A DNA stretch of 64,000 nt from JAJEBT01 sp965221485 (GTDB taxonomy: Bacteria; Pseudomonadota; Alphaproteobacteria; MPNO01; UBA830): positions 1,364,001 to 1,428,000 of the forward strand of contig OZ244893.1 of the NCBI GenBank assembly GCA_965221485.1. Reading direction: 5' to 3'. Made by a program: the position numbers and the translations under genes. Of this stretch, positions 9,177 to 19,583 are shown piece after piece; position 1 is the stretch's first letter; every line of letters starts with the position of its first letter. The notes under the pieces are model-generated. The model made no database searches. It had not been told where the DNA came from and saw nothing but the letters and a program-made list of their open reading frames with translations.

Positions 9177-9800
9177 GTGATCAGGATTATCGGGCGAGGC
9201 AGTTCTTCCAATGTCATGAAAGTCCTCTGGGTTTGTGGCGAACTCGACCTCCCGTTCAAGCAGGAGGACCTCGGCGGGCGGTTTGGTGGTAATGAATCTG
9301 CCCAATACAAGGCCCTGAATCCCAATGCCCTGGTACCCACCATTATTGAAGATGACGGGTTTGTGCTCTGGGAGTCCAACAGTATCGTCCGTTACCTCGC
9401 CGCCAGGCACGACCCGGGCGGGCTGTGCCCCACCGATCTCCGGCAACGAGCCTCGGCCGAACGCTGGATGGACTGGCAGGCCACAAGGGTCAGTCCCGCA
9501 ATGGTCCCGGTGTTTCGTGGGCTGGTTAGAACTCCGCCCGAGAAGCAGGACAGGGATGCTGTCAACAAGGACCGGGACAGGTTGTCGACTGTGATGGCAA
9601 TTCTGGATGCTGCCCTGTCAGACACATCCTATATTTCGGGCGAGGCCTTCACGATGGGAGACATACCGGTCGGAATTGCTGCCTGGCGATGGTTCAACAT
9701 GCCGATCGAACGGGAAGAGTATGTCCATCTGAGGCGCTGGTTCGACAATCTTTGCGAACGGCCCGCCTACCAGGAACATATCATGAAACCCCTGGAATGA
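9177..9800 (+). CDS. Glutathione S-transferase family protein
   Basis: 207 residues. The N-terminal thioredoxin-like domain has the active-site Ser/Asn region RGSSSNVMKVLW, the cis-Pro motif ALVPTI and the ESNSIVRYLA helix that binds the gamma-glutamyl group of glutathione. The C-terminal helical domain carries the family N-capping motif in FTMGDIPVGIAAWRW. It starts with GTG at 9177, preceded by GGAGA. It is a cytoplasmic conjugating or isomerising enzyme; the substrate is unknown. The gene stands alone, with the next genes on the opposite strand. Confidence 0.88.
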   Translation: MIRIIGRGSSSNVMKVLWVCGELDLPFKQEDLGGRFGGNESAQYKALNPNALVPTIIEDDGFVLWESNSIVRYLAARHDPGGLCPTDLRQRASAERWMDWQATRVSPAMVPVFRGLVRTPPEKQDRDAVNKDRDRLSTVMAILDAALSDTSYISGEAFTMGDIPVGIAAWRWFNMPIEREEYVHLRRWFDNLCERPAYQEHIMKPLE

Positions 9801-10075
9801 CGGTGATTACGCCATCAGATTGCACGGTCTCACATGCTGTACCGGATGCCCGGGGGCAAAGCGGGCGCCATCCCCTGAACGCAATATGACTGAGTTCCCG
9901 GTCGTACCCGATCACTGAAGACCGGCCGATAAGGGGCCCGGGTCAAGGATGAATGTCGCCGTTATTTGCGGAGAGAGCCGAATCTCGCTTCGAATTGGTG
10001 GCGTAAAACCTCCTGCCTGGCTGTCGCCTGCAACCCGATAAATCAGACGAGTCGTCTGCAGTCATACTGGCCTGT

Positions 10076-10939
10076 TCACTGGCGATTCGCGAGTTGCAGC
10101 CCGTGTTCCAGGTCCGGATAGCTGACCCGGGGAGCGGCCATGAGAAACCGGAAACCCTGCTCAATCAGCGCAGCCATATTGCCGGCATTGGCATGGGGAT
10201 GGCCGACCACCACATTACTCTGCCTGCAAATGTCGACTATCCGGGCAATGGCGTCCAGAAGATCGGGGTGATCGTACTGGCGTGGATATCCAAGTTCCTG
10301 TCCAAGATCGCCCTCGCCGATCAGCACGACTCCGATTCCAGGGACCTCCTTCAGGATCTCGGGAAGAGCTTCTATCCCGGCCACATCCTCGATCTGGATG
10401 ATCACGAGGACCTCCCCGTTGGGGTCGAGAGGCCAGACATCGGCGCACCGGTAATACTCCTGTTGCCCCAGGCCCCAATATCGAGCCGCTCTGGCGGGGC
10501 CATCTCCCCGAATTCCGCGAGGCTCATAAAGGGGCTGGTCAGCCAGGCGCGGATAGCGACATGCAGCAACGGCGTTATAGGCTTCTTCGACACTGCTGAT
10601 ATGAGGCCAGACCACACCGTAAACGCCAATATCCAGAGCTTGCTTCGCATGCCACTGGCCCTTTTCCACACCATTGACCGGCACCCGGCAAAGTGGCGTT
10701 ACCTCGGGTGCAATCGAGCCGCTGACAGCGATTTGACGACGATCCACCATGAACTGTAATGCGACCCTCAGCGCACCAATGTCCCAGGGCGCATGTTCGC
10801 CTTCAAACACAATGCCGTCATATGCCGAAGAAGAGAGTGAAATTGCCGACTGGACATCGATCGGTGCGAACGTCGAAAAGGCGGGACCGCCGGCTTCAAG
10901 CGCCCTGATGATACCGTTGAGTCTGGAACTGTCCGTCAC
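10076..10939 (-). CDS. HpcH/HpaI aldolase/citrate lyase family protein
   Basis: 287 residues with a TIM-barrel class II pyruvate aldolase pattern. The metal/substrate segments seen are GIVFEGEHAPWD (usually DxEH), CRVPVNG, VIIQIEDVAGIEALPEIL with the metal-binding Glu, and GEGDLGQELGYP (normally GPxDL). The family cleaves 4-hydroxy-2-oxo acids to pyruvate and an aldehyde or does the related retro-Claisen reaction. It is cytoplasmic. It is transcribed in the same direction as the cyclodeaminase/cupin pair upstream, but about 200 bp separate them. Substrate not predictable. Confidence 0.82.
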   Translation of the reverse strand: MTDSSRLNGIIRALEAGGPAFSTFAPIDVQSAISLSSSAYDGIVFEGEHAPWDIGALRVALQFMVDRRQIAVSGSIAPEVTPLCRVPVNGVEKGQWHAKQALDIGVYGVVWPHISSVEEAYNAVAACRYPRLADQPLYEPRGIRGDGPARAARYWGLGQQEYYRCADVWPLDPNGEVLVIIQIEDVAGIEALPEILKEVPGIGVVLIGEGDLGQELGYPRQYDHPDLLDAIARIVDICRQSNVVVGHPHANAGNMAALIEQGFRFLMAAPRVSYPDLEHGLQLANRQ

Positions 10940-11148
10940 GCTGCTGCTCCCTTATGGTTTCTTTCGACGTGCCAATGGCGGTTCACGGCCTCGACCCGGT
11001 CGACTTAGGCCGTTGAGGAATTACGGGACGTTATAGCGAATTTGCCGTAACAGGGACTAACAAATGCGGGAGCCTCGGAAGACCGTTGCTTCCCTGCGAT
11101 GGCCAATCGCCCCGTCTCAGCGCAGGCACTCGCAACCGCCCCGAAGCG

Positions 11149-12150
11149 TCAACTGTCAGTCGGCGGTAAGGGGATGCCAGCGCCCATCTTCCGTGCCTTC
11201 TCATAGACGAAATGACAGATCGCAATGTCCTGGGAAACCAGGCCTGTGGTGTGGACAAGTATACGCTCGTCAGCCTGCTCGCGGCCCGGGACAGTCCCGG
11301 CTACAACCTCGCTGATCTCCCCGTGCAGACGCTCGCGCGAAAACTGGCCAGCCTCGAGCATCTCGACAAATGGCCGCTCGCGCATGTTGACGTCCCAGTC
11401 GTCGATAACGACCTTGTCGAAACGCGCCCAGCCACCCGGGTCCATTTCGCGGCGCGCAAGCGAAACATAGGTGCTCCCCGGTTTGACCCACTCTTCCCGC
11501 GCAACGATGTCTGTCGACGTTGTTCCTCCGACACCGATATCAGAAAGCCTGACAACTTCCTCGACGGTCTCAAGCGGCCGGACTTCGATTTGCAGACGAT
11601 CCGACCATTCCCTCGCGAAGGCTTCTCTGGTGTCGGCACGCCGTGATGTGCAAACGATTGTTTCAAAGTTGTAAAGCGTCAAAAGACAGCGGAGCACGTT
11701 GACACCCATCGTACCGACGCCAACCAGCCCGAGTGTCTTCGGGTTTTCGGGTCCCAGCCAGCGAAGCGGCAAGACGGCCGCTGCGGCGCTCCGGATTGCA
11801 TAGCACCAGTGTTCCTCGATGATCGCTTTTGCCTGCCCGCTGGCAGGGTCCGTCAGGAGGATATAGCGGGCGCACTCCAACTGTCCCACAGTGTTTCGAA
11901 CGCCATCATCGTAATAATTGTACATGCGCACGCCGGTGGTCGGGATTTCCGGAAGGAAGGCGCCCTTTACGTGCCAATGATTGAACCAGGGGGCGCCGAC
12001 ATCCAGTTTCCAGGAGGATGGCTGCGACCATTGCACGGATCCCCGCGCATGCATCCGGTAGACCTCTTCGCAAACGTGAAGCGCCTCTTCCACGCCCAGA
12101 AGACGGAGCGTATCGCGATAGGGAATGAACAGAACGCTCTCAAGCGTCAT
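11149..12150 (-). CDS. Ornithine cyclodeaminase/mu-crystallin family protein
   Basis: 333 residues. The Rossmann nucleotide-binding motif LGLVGVGTMGVNVL and the preceding substrate-domain residues (RSAAAAVLPLRWLG) identify the ornithine cyclodeaminase/alanine dehydrogenase/ketimine reductase family. Members reduce or cyclise imino acids using NAD(P). The start ATG at 12150 overlaps the stop of the cupin gene by four bases (ATGA) and has GGAGGAGAG upstream, so translation is coupled. A second paralogue lies at 37.4-38.4 kb with low similarity. Confidence 0.82.
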   Translation of the reverse strand: MTLESVLFIPYRDTLRLLGVEEALHVCEEVYRMHARGSVQWSQPSSWKLDVGAPWFNHWHVKGAFLPEIPTTGVRMYNYYDDGVRNTVGQLECARYILLTDPASGQAKAIIEEHWCYAIRSAAAAVLPLRWLGPENPKTLGLVGVGTMGVNVLRCLLTLYNFETIVCTSRRADTREAFAREWSDRLQIEVRPLETVEEVVRLSDIGVGGTTSTDIVAREEWVKPGSTYVSLARREMDPGGWARFDKVVIDDWDVNMRERPFVEMLEAGQFSRERLHGEISEVVAGTVPGREQADERILVHTTGLVSQDIAICHFVYEKARKMGAGIPLPPTDS

Positions 12151-12560
12151 CGCACACTCTCCTCCCCGGTCGGGTGATCCACAGGTTCGTCTATTACAAA
12201 ATCGAACTGTTCGCCGGCCGGCGCATAGATTTCGAACAGTTCAAGCACATCATCGCCCTTGTTGGTCAGCGAATGACGGACACATGCCGGAATATAAACC
12301 ACATCGTCTTCGCAAATTTCGTAGACCTCTCCTTCCACAACGAGATGTCCGACACCGCGTTTTACGATATAGACATTGTCTGATCGCGAATGGTGATGAT
12401 ACCGGCCACCCGGTTCGCCAACGTCCAGCCGGTTCAGATGAACGTCGAGCGTCTGGGCTCCGCAAAGCGTGTTGATCAGGTGCTTCTGGCTGCCGCGCCC
12501 CCCGGGCATGGGGGTCGACGGAGTGTCCGCGAGCCTGAAGATTCTGAATTCTGGTTCCAT
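12147..12560 (-). CDS. Small cupin-domain protein
   Basis: 137 residues, a single conserved beta-barrel. The first cupin motif is GGRYHHHSRSDNVYIVKRG, with two or three metal-binding His and a Glu-like position replaced by Asp; the second is IPACVRHSLTNKG with the last His. It may be a dioxygenase, isomerase or binding protein. Its stop overlaps the start of the cyclodeaminase-like gene, so the two probably act on the same compound. ATG 12560 is preferred; a GTG four codons upstream is possible. Confidence 0.75.
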   Translation of the reverse strand: MEPEFRIFRLADTPSTPMPGGRGSQKHLINTLCGAQTLDVHLNRLDVGEPGGRYHHHSRSDNVYIVKRGVGHLVVEGEVYEICEDDVVYIPACVRHSLTNKGDDVLELFEIYAPAGEQFDFVIDEPVDHPTGEESVR

Positions 12561-12692
12561 CGCGACCTGCACTCCTGCCGGTTGTCGGGGTTTCCTGCCG
12601 TCGTCCCCAGTCCCGGCACGACATAATTCCCGTGTTGAAGAATCGTCACTCCCGAGCTTGACAGCCTGTCCATGCTCCCGGAGGGTAGCGGG

Positions 12693-13517
12693 ATGCTCAA
12701 GAAATTGACACAGGCACAGGTCGATCAGTTCTGGGACGAGGGCTATGTGTTTCCCGTTGAGGGCCTGTCAGCGCAGGCGGCACTGGCCTGTCGCCGCAAG
12801 CTCGAGACCTATGAAGCCGGTCTTGACGGAAATATTCAGAACCATATGCGGATCAAGGTTCATCTGGGCTTCAAGTGGCTTTGGGATATCGCCCGCAGTT
12901 CAGCCTTGCTGGACGCGGTGGAGGATCTGATCGGGCCTGACATACTCGTTTATCTGTCCACATTCTGGTTCAAGGATGCACATGATGGCCGGTTTGTGAC
13001 CTGGCACCAGGATTCCGCCTATTACGGGTTGGACCCGCACGATGTCATCACACTTTGGCTCGCCTTCACCGATGCCACTCCCGAGAATGGATGCATGCGT
13101 GTACTTCCCGGCAGCCACAAGTGGCCCGACCAGGTCCATGTCGAGACCTATGACGGTCAGAATCTCCTGGCCCGCGGGCAATCAATAGAAAATCTCGACG
13201 ACAGCAGTGCTGTCAGCATGCCCCTCAGGGCAGGCCAGTTTTCAATGCACCACGAACGGCTTCTCCATTCTTCCCCTCCAAATTTATCCAATGACCGCCG
13301 GCTGGGAATGTCCTTCACGTTCCTGCCAACCCGGGTTCGCTGTGTTATTGGACGGCGCACCGCCAGACTGGTGCGAGGGACGGATCGATATGGACATTGG
13401 GACCATGACCCCGAACCCAGGTTTGATCTGGATCCGGTGTGCATGGACGTGATCAAATACTGGACCCGGGCCTATGCGGATCCCGACGTCATCCAGGAAA
13501 GCCGGCGCAGCAACTGA
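12693..13517 (+). CDS. Phytanoyl-CoA dioxygenase (PhyH) family protein
   Basis: 274 residues of the Fe(II)/2-oxoglutarate-dependent oxygenase superfamily. The iron ligands are visible as HxD in VTWHQDSAYYGL and the distal His in MHHERLLHSSPPN, with the 2-oxoglutarate-binding Arg shortly after (SNDRRLG). A GSHKWPDQVHVET loop is typical of PhyH. ATG 12693 is chosen because GGAGGG lies 7 bases upstream; an in-frame ATG at 12672 is less good. It is cytoplasmic. The gene runs divergently from the cupin/cyclodeaminase pair with about 130 bp between, so a shared control region is possible. Confidence 0.85.
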   Translation: MLKKLTQAQVDQFWDEGYVFPVEGLSAQAALACRRKLETYEAGLDGNIQNHMRIKVHLGFKWLWDIARSSALLDAVEDLIGPDILVYLSTFWFKDAHDGRFVTWHQDSAYYGLDPHDVITLWLAFTDATPENGCMRVLPGSHKWPDQVHVETYDGQNLLARGQSIENLDDSSAVSMPLRAGQFSMHHERLLHSSPPNLSNDRRLGMSFTFLPTRVRCVIGRRTARLVRGTDRYGHWDHDPEPRFDLDPVCMDVIKYWTRAYADPDVIQESRRSN

Positions 13518-13620
13518 TTCCTGCTCGCGCTCCTGCTGCTCATCGCGAGGCTCACAGGACCCTGTCGGGAAGAGACACCGCATCGAAAGAAATCAGGAAC
13601 GAGGCTGACGCAGAGCGATC

Positions 13621-14928
<1,308 letters not shown>

Positions 14929-15239
14929 TCCTGAAACAGGTCCTTTATTCCGGACAACAGCGCGACGGAAATGTCATGACGCTTGATGAACATTGCCGGT
15001 CGTTCGGTGCTCATCCATTCGCCTTTCCTGTTGTCCGCCACTGACGGCAATATACCTCGCCAGAGAGGTGTTCGGGTTTCGTGGAAGCTTCGGACCCCAA
15101 AACACCGATCATTACTCGTGATCAGGGCTGTTGTTGCGTCGCATCCACACCACTCTCATTTTTTGTACGAGAGTGAGCTCCCCTCGTTCAATGAATCTAT
15201 TGTATAACTTAAAACCCTACTCGAAGAGGATGGGATCGG
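14929..15239. other. Intergenic between egtB and IS256 remnant
   Basis: About 310 bp. I looked for an egtD start and found none. The composition becomes AT-richer after about 15170, suggesting the edge of foreign DNA. No open frame with recognised homology. Confidence 0.4.
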
Positions 15240-16395
15240 CTGCGGATCCTGCTTCAGGAACTTTTACAGGATCTCCTAGAGCACGAAATGACCGAAGCTC
15301 TGGCCGCAGCGCTCCGCCAGCACACGCCGGACCGGGTTGGCTACCGCGCCGGTCATTACCGCCACAGCCTCGTCACCCGCGCTGGCAAGCTGGAGTCGCG
15401 GATTCCCCGAGACCGGGAAGGCCGCTTCTTCACCGACCTGTTCGAGCGCTAACAGCGCTCCGAGCAGGCGCTCGTCGGCGCGTTGGCGAAGCTTTACATC
15501 CAGGAGGTGTCCACCCGCAAGGTGAAGGCGATCACCGAGGAGCCGTGCGGCAAAAGCGTCTCCGCCTCGGCCATCTCACGGATCAACAAGCGCCTGGACA
15601 AGTCGCTGACCGCGTTTGCCGAGCGCGCGTTCGTCGGACCGATGCTGTACCTCATTGTCGACGCGCGCTAAGAGAACGTCTGTGAAGGAGGGCGTCGTCC
15701 GCTCCCAGGCGGTGCTGATTGCCATCGGCATCAATTGGGACGGCAGGCGACAGATCCTCGGCGTTGAGCCGGCCAATCGGGGATCCCGCAGCATCTGGAG
15801 GGACTTCCTGATCAAGCTCCGCGGGCGCAGCCTGCACAGCGGCAGCGACGATCACGACAGCCTCAAAGAGGTCATCCGGGAAGTGCTCCAGGAGACCGCG
15901 TGGCAGCGCTACTAAGTGCATTTCCTCAGAAACGCCCTCGACCATGTCCCGCGAAGAGCCGACGACGACTGCCTGCAGTAACCGCGCTAGATCTACGATC
16001 GGCGCAACATCAAGGAGGCGGACACAGACCTCACCGTCTGGTTGTCCCGCTGCCAGGCCAAGTACCCCAAGCTCACGGACTGGGTGGAGGACAGCATCGA
16101 ACAGACCTGGAACTTCTATCAGCTGCCTTGACTACACCACAAGCACCTGAAACGCACCAACATGCTGGAGTGGCTCAACGATGAGATCCGGCGCCGAACC
16201 CGGGTCGTGCGGATCTTCCCCAACCACAACGGTAGCCTGCGTCTCATCCGCGCCCTCGCCGTCGAGAGCCACGAGTACTGGTTCGAGGCCAACCGATACC
16301 TCAACATGGATTTTCTTAGGGGACTCAATAAGGAGAAACTCCGGAAAGCCGCACGATCATGGGAACACGTGGCCAATCTTTTTTGCACAACTTGA
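15240..16395 (+). pseudogene. IS256 (mutator) family transposase, decayed
   Basis: A near full-length IS256-type transposase can be followed from LLQELLQDLLEHEMTEAL to HEYWFEANRYLNMDFL. It is broken by in-frame stops: TAA at 15450 (Tyr expected in the RYQRSE motif), TAA at 15669 (Tyr of the catalytic VDARYE motif), TAA at 15913 (after WQRY), TAA and TAG near 15977-15990, and TGA near 16129. There is one frame change near 15680-15690. The catalytic DDE motif region is therefore interrupted and the copy cannot work without help. It sits between egtB and the FRG-domain gene and marks the left side of the accessory zone. Confidence 0.85.
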
Positions 16396-16410
16396 CGCAC
16401 ACAACCGAAT

Positions 16411-16471
16411 CTCCATGGAAAAGCGGGAGAAAAACTCAGTCGCAAACGATGAAATAATGTGGGAAACAACA
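16411..16471 (+). repeat. IS-end-like 60-bp repeat, copy 1
   Basis: Just downstream of the decayed IS256 transposase. It matches 22351-22412 over about 60 bases, roughly 80% identical with almost no gaps (shared blocks ATGGAAAAGCG, AATGTG, GAAACAACA). Position next to a transposase and, for the second copy, at a gene breakpoint, suggests a transposon end. Confidence 0.55.
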
Positions 16472-16606
16472 ATTTGGTTGTGACCACACGCCCGATGTTG
16501 AAAATAGGTATCCGGGTTGGACTTAGCACCACTCAATCAAACCACGCAATGCGTTCCCGTATTGCGTGGTTGTGCAACTCAACTAGCCAAGAACAGAGAT
16601 TGTAAC

Positions 16607-18163
16607 ATGACTCCTGAAGAAATCGTGAATGAGATTTTGGGATTGCGAGAAGGTATGACCAGGCCTGTCTACAGGGGGCAATCCAAAGGGAACTGGCCGC
16701 TCGAATCATCGGCCAACCGTCGTTTGAGCGGCGCCTATGGTAAGGAATTTACCGATACCGAAAATGAGCAGCAGCTAAATTTGGTTGATCGTTATCACTG
16801 TGATCACCTCGTCAGACCTATGGAAGTCATCGATGGCTTGAGCCTGTCCCAATTACAACGACTCTCGATGCTCCAGCATCAAGGAGCCGCCACGGGACTT
16901 CTGGACTTCACCGAGTACCCCTTGGTTGCCTTGTGGTTTGCGTGCGTGAAGGGGGCCGAAAACGACTATGAGGCAGAGGACGGTAAGGTCTTCGTCCTTG
17001 ACATTGGAGACCCGCAGCAGGCTACAAACGCACGGACGAATAATAAATTGATGGAGGATCCCTTCAGTTCCGCGCACAGATCAGGAAGTCAAATCGTCTA
17101 CTACGAGCCAGACCAATCACTAGGGCCACGAATACTTGCACAAAAGAGCGTATTCGTGATCGGAGATCCGAAGATATCCGATCGACGCTTCAAGTCAGCA
17201 ATCATTCCGAGGCAGTCTAAGAAGGTATTGCGCGTCTACCTAGAACAACTGGGCTTGTCACAAACGACCCTTTTTTGTGACATTCCCGGGCTTGCGAAAA
17301 CCAATACGGCGCACACTAAACTACTAATCACTGACCCATTATCTCCAGAACAATATCGAAACCGAGGAAATCGAGAGTACCAAGCAGGTCGGTTCGAAGA
17401 CGCACTTGCTGAATACAAATTGTACGCGAAAGCGCTACCAGCCGTAGCGCAACCATATTGTCTCCAAGCGGACGCGCTCGCTGCGCTCGGACGATTCGAA
17501 GAGGCCAACTGCGTGTATTCAAAGGCGATCGAGAATCTTGATCAGCCTATTTTTGTCGCCAAACAAGTCATTTTAGATCCCGATATAGCCAAGATGATGA
17601 CCCGTGCGCTTTACTACAATCGAGGAAATGTGCGTGCAGCCTCAGGCAACCACCAAGGTGCCCTGAAAGACTACGACGAGGCGTTGCAGAGCGGATTTCA
17701 GCCGAGCCAAAGCGTACGATATAATCGGGGTAATTCAAAATTTGCATTGGGCTGGTTTAATGAGGCTCACGAAGATTTCGAGGCCGTATGGCGGAGTCAA
17801 GAAAGAAGCTCCTCCGCACTCGCCATGGGAAACTGCAAAGTCCGGCTCGGAGAGTTCGAAGACGCTTTGCGACGATATTTGGATGGCAGCGAAGCGCAGC
17901 CAAAGGGCTCGGCAACCCATTGCCGAGAAAATCTAGAGCAGGTGCGAAAAATCTTGCGTGAGTTGGATGGTCGCGAGCATTCAGTCCGGAATGAACGATC
18001 TGATGTATTTGTCGAGACTGAAGGCGCAACCGGCCATTTCCTGTTTGTCGGCAACCTCGGCAACACGGGAAACGTCCCGTCGGGCATGGTCACCGCCTAC
18101 GGAGGGAAAAGTTATGAAGGAGCAGCACGCTTCGCAGTCGTGATTAAGCCGCCGACTCCTTGA
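16607..18163 (+). CDS. FRG-domain protein with C-terminal TPR repeats (possible defence protein)
   Basis: 518 residues from ATG 16607 (an upstream frame to 16517 is open but the upstream region is IS-derived). Residues about 20-240 form an FRG domain: VYRGQSKGNWPLESSANRRL near the start, then the core LQHQGAATGLLDFTEYP at 89-105 and VALWFAC. Residues about 270-450 hold tetratricopeptide repeats (YRNRGNREYQAGRFEDALAEY and similar, YYNRGNVRAASGNHQGALKDY, RYNRGNSKFALGWFNEAHED). The C-terminus, ending with a GNLGNTGNVPSG stretch, is unlike TPR. FRG proteins have unknown chemistry, often near restriction or phage-defence genes. Base composition is more AT-rich than the neighbours, and IS remnants flank it on both sides. 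Confidence 0.7.
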   Translation: MTPEEIVNEILGLREGMTRPVYRGQSKGNWPLESSANRRLSGAYGKEFTDTENEQQLNLVDRYHCDHLVRPMEVIDGLSLSQLQRLSMLQHQGAATGLLDFTEYPLVALWFACVKGAENDYEAEDGKVFVLDIGDPQQATNARTNNKLMEDPFSSAHRSGSQIVYYEPDQSLGPRILAQKSVFVIGDPKISDRRFKSAIIPRQSKKVLRVYLEQLGLSQTTLFCDIPGLAKTNTAHTKLLITDPLSPEQYRNRGNREYQAGRFEDALAEYKLYAKALPAVAQPYCLQADALAALGRFEEANCVYSKAIENLDQPIFVAKQVILDPDIAKMMTRALYYNRGNVRAASGNHQGALKDYDEALQSGFQPSQSVRYNRGNSKFALGWFNEAHEDFEAVWRSQERSSSALAMGNCKVRLGEFEDALRRYLDGSEAQPKGSATHCRENLEQVRKILRELDGREHSVRNERSDVFVETEGATGHFLFVGNLGNTGNVPSGMVTAYGGKSYEGAARFAVVIKPPTP

Positions 18164-18215
18164 TCGCCGACTATCCAGCCCTTCGTCCCTTGCTATTTTG
18201 CGAGTTGCGATCTGG

Positions 18216-18376
18216 TTACTCGGCACGAGCATTCGTGATGGTAGGTTCCGCAGCCAGTCGCTTACGCCAACTCGCAAACTCGCTCGATTCCAGCCCGAGG
18301 ACCTGCGCAGCAGCTTCGTCGATCGCTTGGCGCGCAACGCATTCGCCAGCGTTACGAAGGGGAAGCAAGGGCACTA
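18216..18376 (-). pseudogene. C-terminal remnant of a larger gene cut by IS630
   Basis: On the minus strand the frame entering from the IS630 end reads PLVPLLPLRNAGECVARQA, then a helix with AAAQVLGLESSEFASWRKRL and a stop at 18216. The pattern resembles the extreme C-terminus of N-6 DNA methylase-type proteins (a basic helix followed by AxEP), but this assignment is weak. If the IS630 element and one TA copy are removed, the frame joins to 19527-19536 (ATGGAGAAAC) and begins MEKLVPLLPL. In-frame stops just upstream of that ATG show that the 5' part was already lost, or that this was a small ORF of about 55 residues. Confidence 0.4.
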
Positions 18377-19456
18377 GTGGATTGATTCCAACTTTTGAAA
18401 CCCGCGATTTCTTGCAGCGATGATATCTTTCGGGTCTGCGGTCCAGACGAAGGGTTTGTTTTCGGTGGCGTTGTGTTCGTCGATGAAGTTTTGGATGGCG
18501 TCGCGGAGTTCGCCGACGGAGCGAAAGACGCCATGTTTGAGGCGTCGCCGCGTGAGCTTGGCGAAGAAGCCTTCCACCGCATTGAGCCACGAACAGGATG
18601 TCGGCGTGAAGTGGAGGGTCCAGCGCGGATGTTTTTCGAGCCAGGCCCGGACCGCCTTGTGTTTGTGGGTGGCATAGTTGTCGAGGATGGCATGGATCGG
18701 CTTGCCGGCTTCCACCGTGCGATCGATGCGATTGAGAAAGCTAATGAACTCTTCGTGCCGGTGTCGGGAGCTGTGCTGAGAAATCACCGTTCCGTCGAGG
18801 ACATTGAGGGCGGCGAACAGGGTTGTTGTGCCATGACGCTTGTAATCATGGGTCATGGTGGCACAGCGGCCTTTCTTCATCGGCAGGACGGGCTGGGTCC
18901 GGTCGAGGGCCTGGATTTGCGACTTCTCGTCGATCGACAGCACTGCCGCATGCGCCGGCGGGGCGACATAGAGCCCGACGATGTCTGTCAGTTTCTCGAC
19001 GAACGCCGGATCACGCGACAGTTTGAACTGACGCCAGCGATGCGGCGTCAGGCCGTGCGCCTGCCAGATCGCGTGAACCGTCGAAGCTGCCACCCCAACC
19101 CGCTTCGCCATCGCCCGCAGCGTCCAGTGTGTCGCCTCATGCGGCGGCGGCGTTTGTGTCAGACGCACAATCTCGGCAATCCGCTCCGGCGACAGCGGCG
19201 GCTTGCCCGGCGGACGCGTCTTGTCCCGCAAAAGCCCGTCAACACCCTCCTCCATGAACCGCTCCTGCCAGCGCCACACGCAAGCCTTCGACTTCCCGCT
19301 CGCAGACATGATGGCATGGGTGCCCTTGCCATCCGCGCTCAAAAGGATGATCCGTGCCCGCCACACATGCTTCTGCGCGCTCTTCGGACCCCGGACAATC
19401 GCCTCCAGACGCCGACGGTCCTCGGGCCCTACGTTGAAGGAAACACCCGTGCGCAT
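18374..19456 (-). CDS. IS630 family transposase
   Basis: 360 residues, the usual length for a one-frame IS630 transposase. An N-terminal helix-turn-helix domain (SGKSKACVWRWQERFMEEGV) and second HTH (RAMAKRVGVAASTVHAIW) are followed by the DDE catalytic domain: first Asp in LSIDEKSQIQAL, second Asp in HAILDNYATHKH and Glu in WLNAVEGFFAKL. No stops or frameshifts. The stop codon lies inside the left terminal repeat region, as is common in small IS elements. It catalyses cut-and-paste transposition at TA sites. Confidence 0.93.
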   Translation of the reverse strand: MRTGVSFNVGPEDRRRLEAIVRGPKSAQKHVWRARIILLSADGKGTHAIMSASGKSKACVWRWQERFMEEGVDGLLRDKTRPPGKPPLSPERIAEIVRLTQTPPPHEATHWTLRAMAKRVGVAASTVHAIWQAHGLTPHRWRQFKLSRDPAFVEKLTDIVGLYVAPPAHAAVLSIDEKSQIQALDRTQPVLPMKKGRCATMTHDYKRHGTTTLFAALNVLDGTVISQHSSRHRHEEFISFLNRIDRTVEAGKPIHAILDNYATHKHKAVRAWLEKHPRWTLHFTPTSCSWLNAVEGFFAKLTRRRLKHGVFRSVGELRDAIQNFIDEHNATENKPFVWTADPKDIIAARNRGFQKLESIH

Positions 19457-19524
19457 AGCTCAGCCCCCCTCCATAATCCCTCAACGATATCCAATAACGG
19501 AATCTCCTGAATAAATCAATCCAC
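18377..19524 (-). mobile_element. Intact IS630-family insertion sequence
   Basis: The element is bounded by a perfect 15-bp inverted repeat, 18373-18387 and 19514-19528, if the flanking ACTAGT/ACTAGT is counted. IS630 inserts at TA and duplicates it, so the element proper is taken to run from 18377 to 19524, flanked by TA at 18375-18376 and 19525-19526. It contains one full transposase gene and about 55-70 bp of ends. The intactness of repeats and gene indicates a recent insertion compared with the other elements here. Confidence 0.85.
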
Positions 19525-19583
19525 TAGTTTCTCCATTCGTCAGACGGATTAGGCATGTGACTTAAGTTACACCGCTTCCTTGC

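Noticed and set aside
15450..15990. Stop codons in the IS256 transposase as programmed recoding
   Set aside because: Too many stops and a frameshift; a decayed copy is the simpler explanation.
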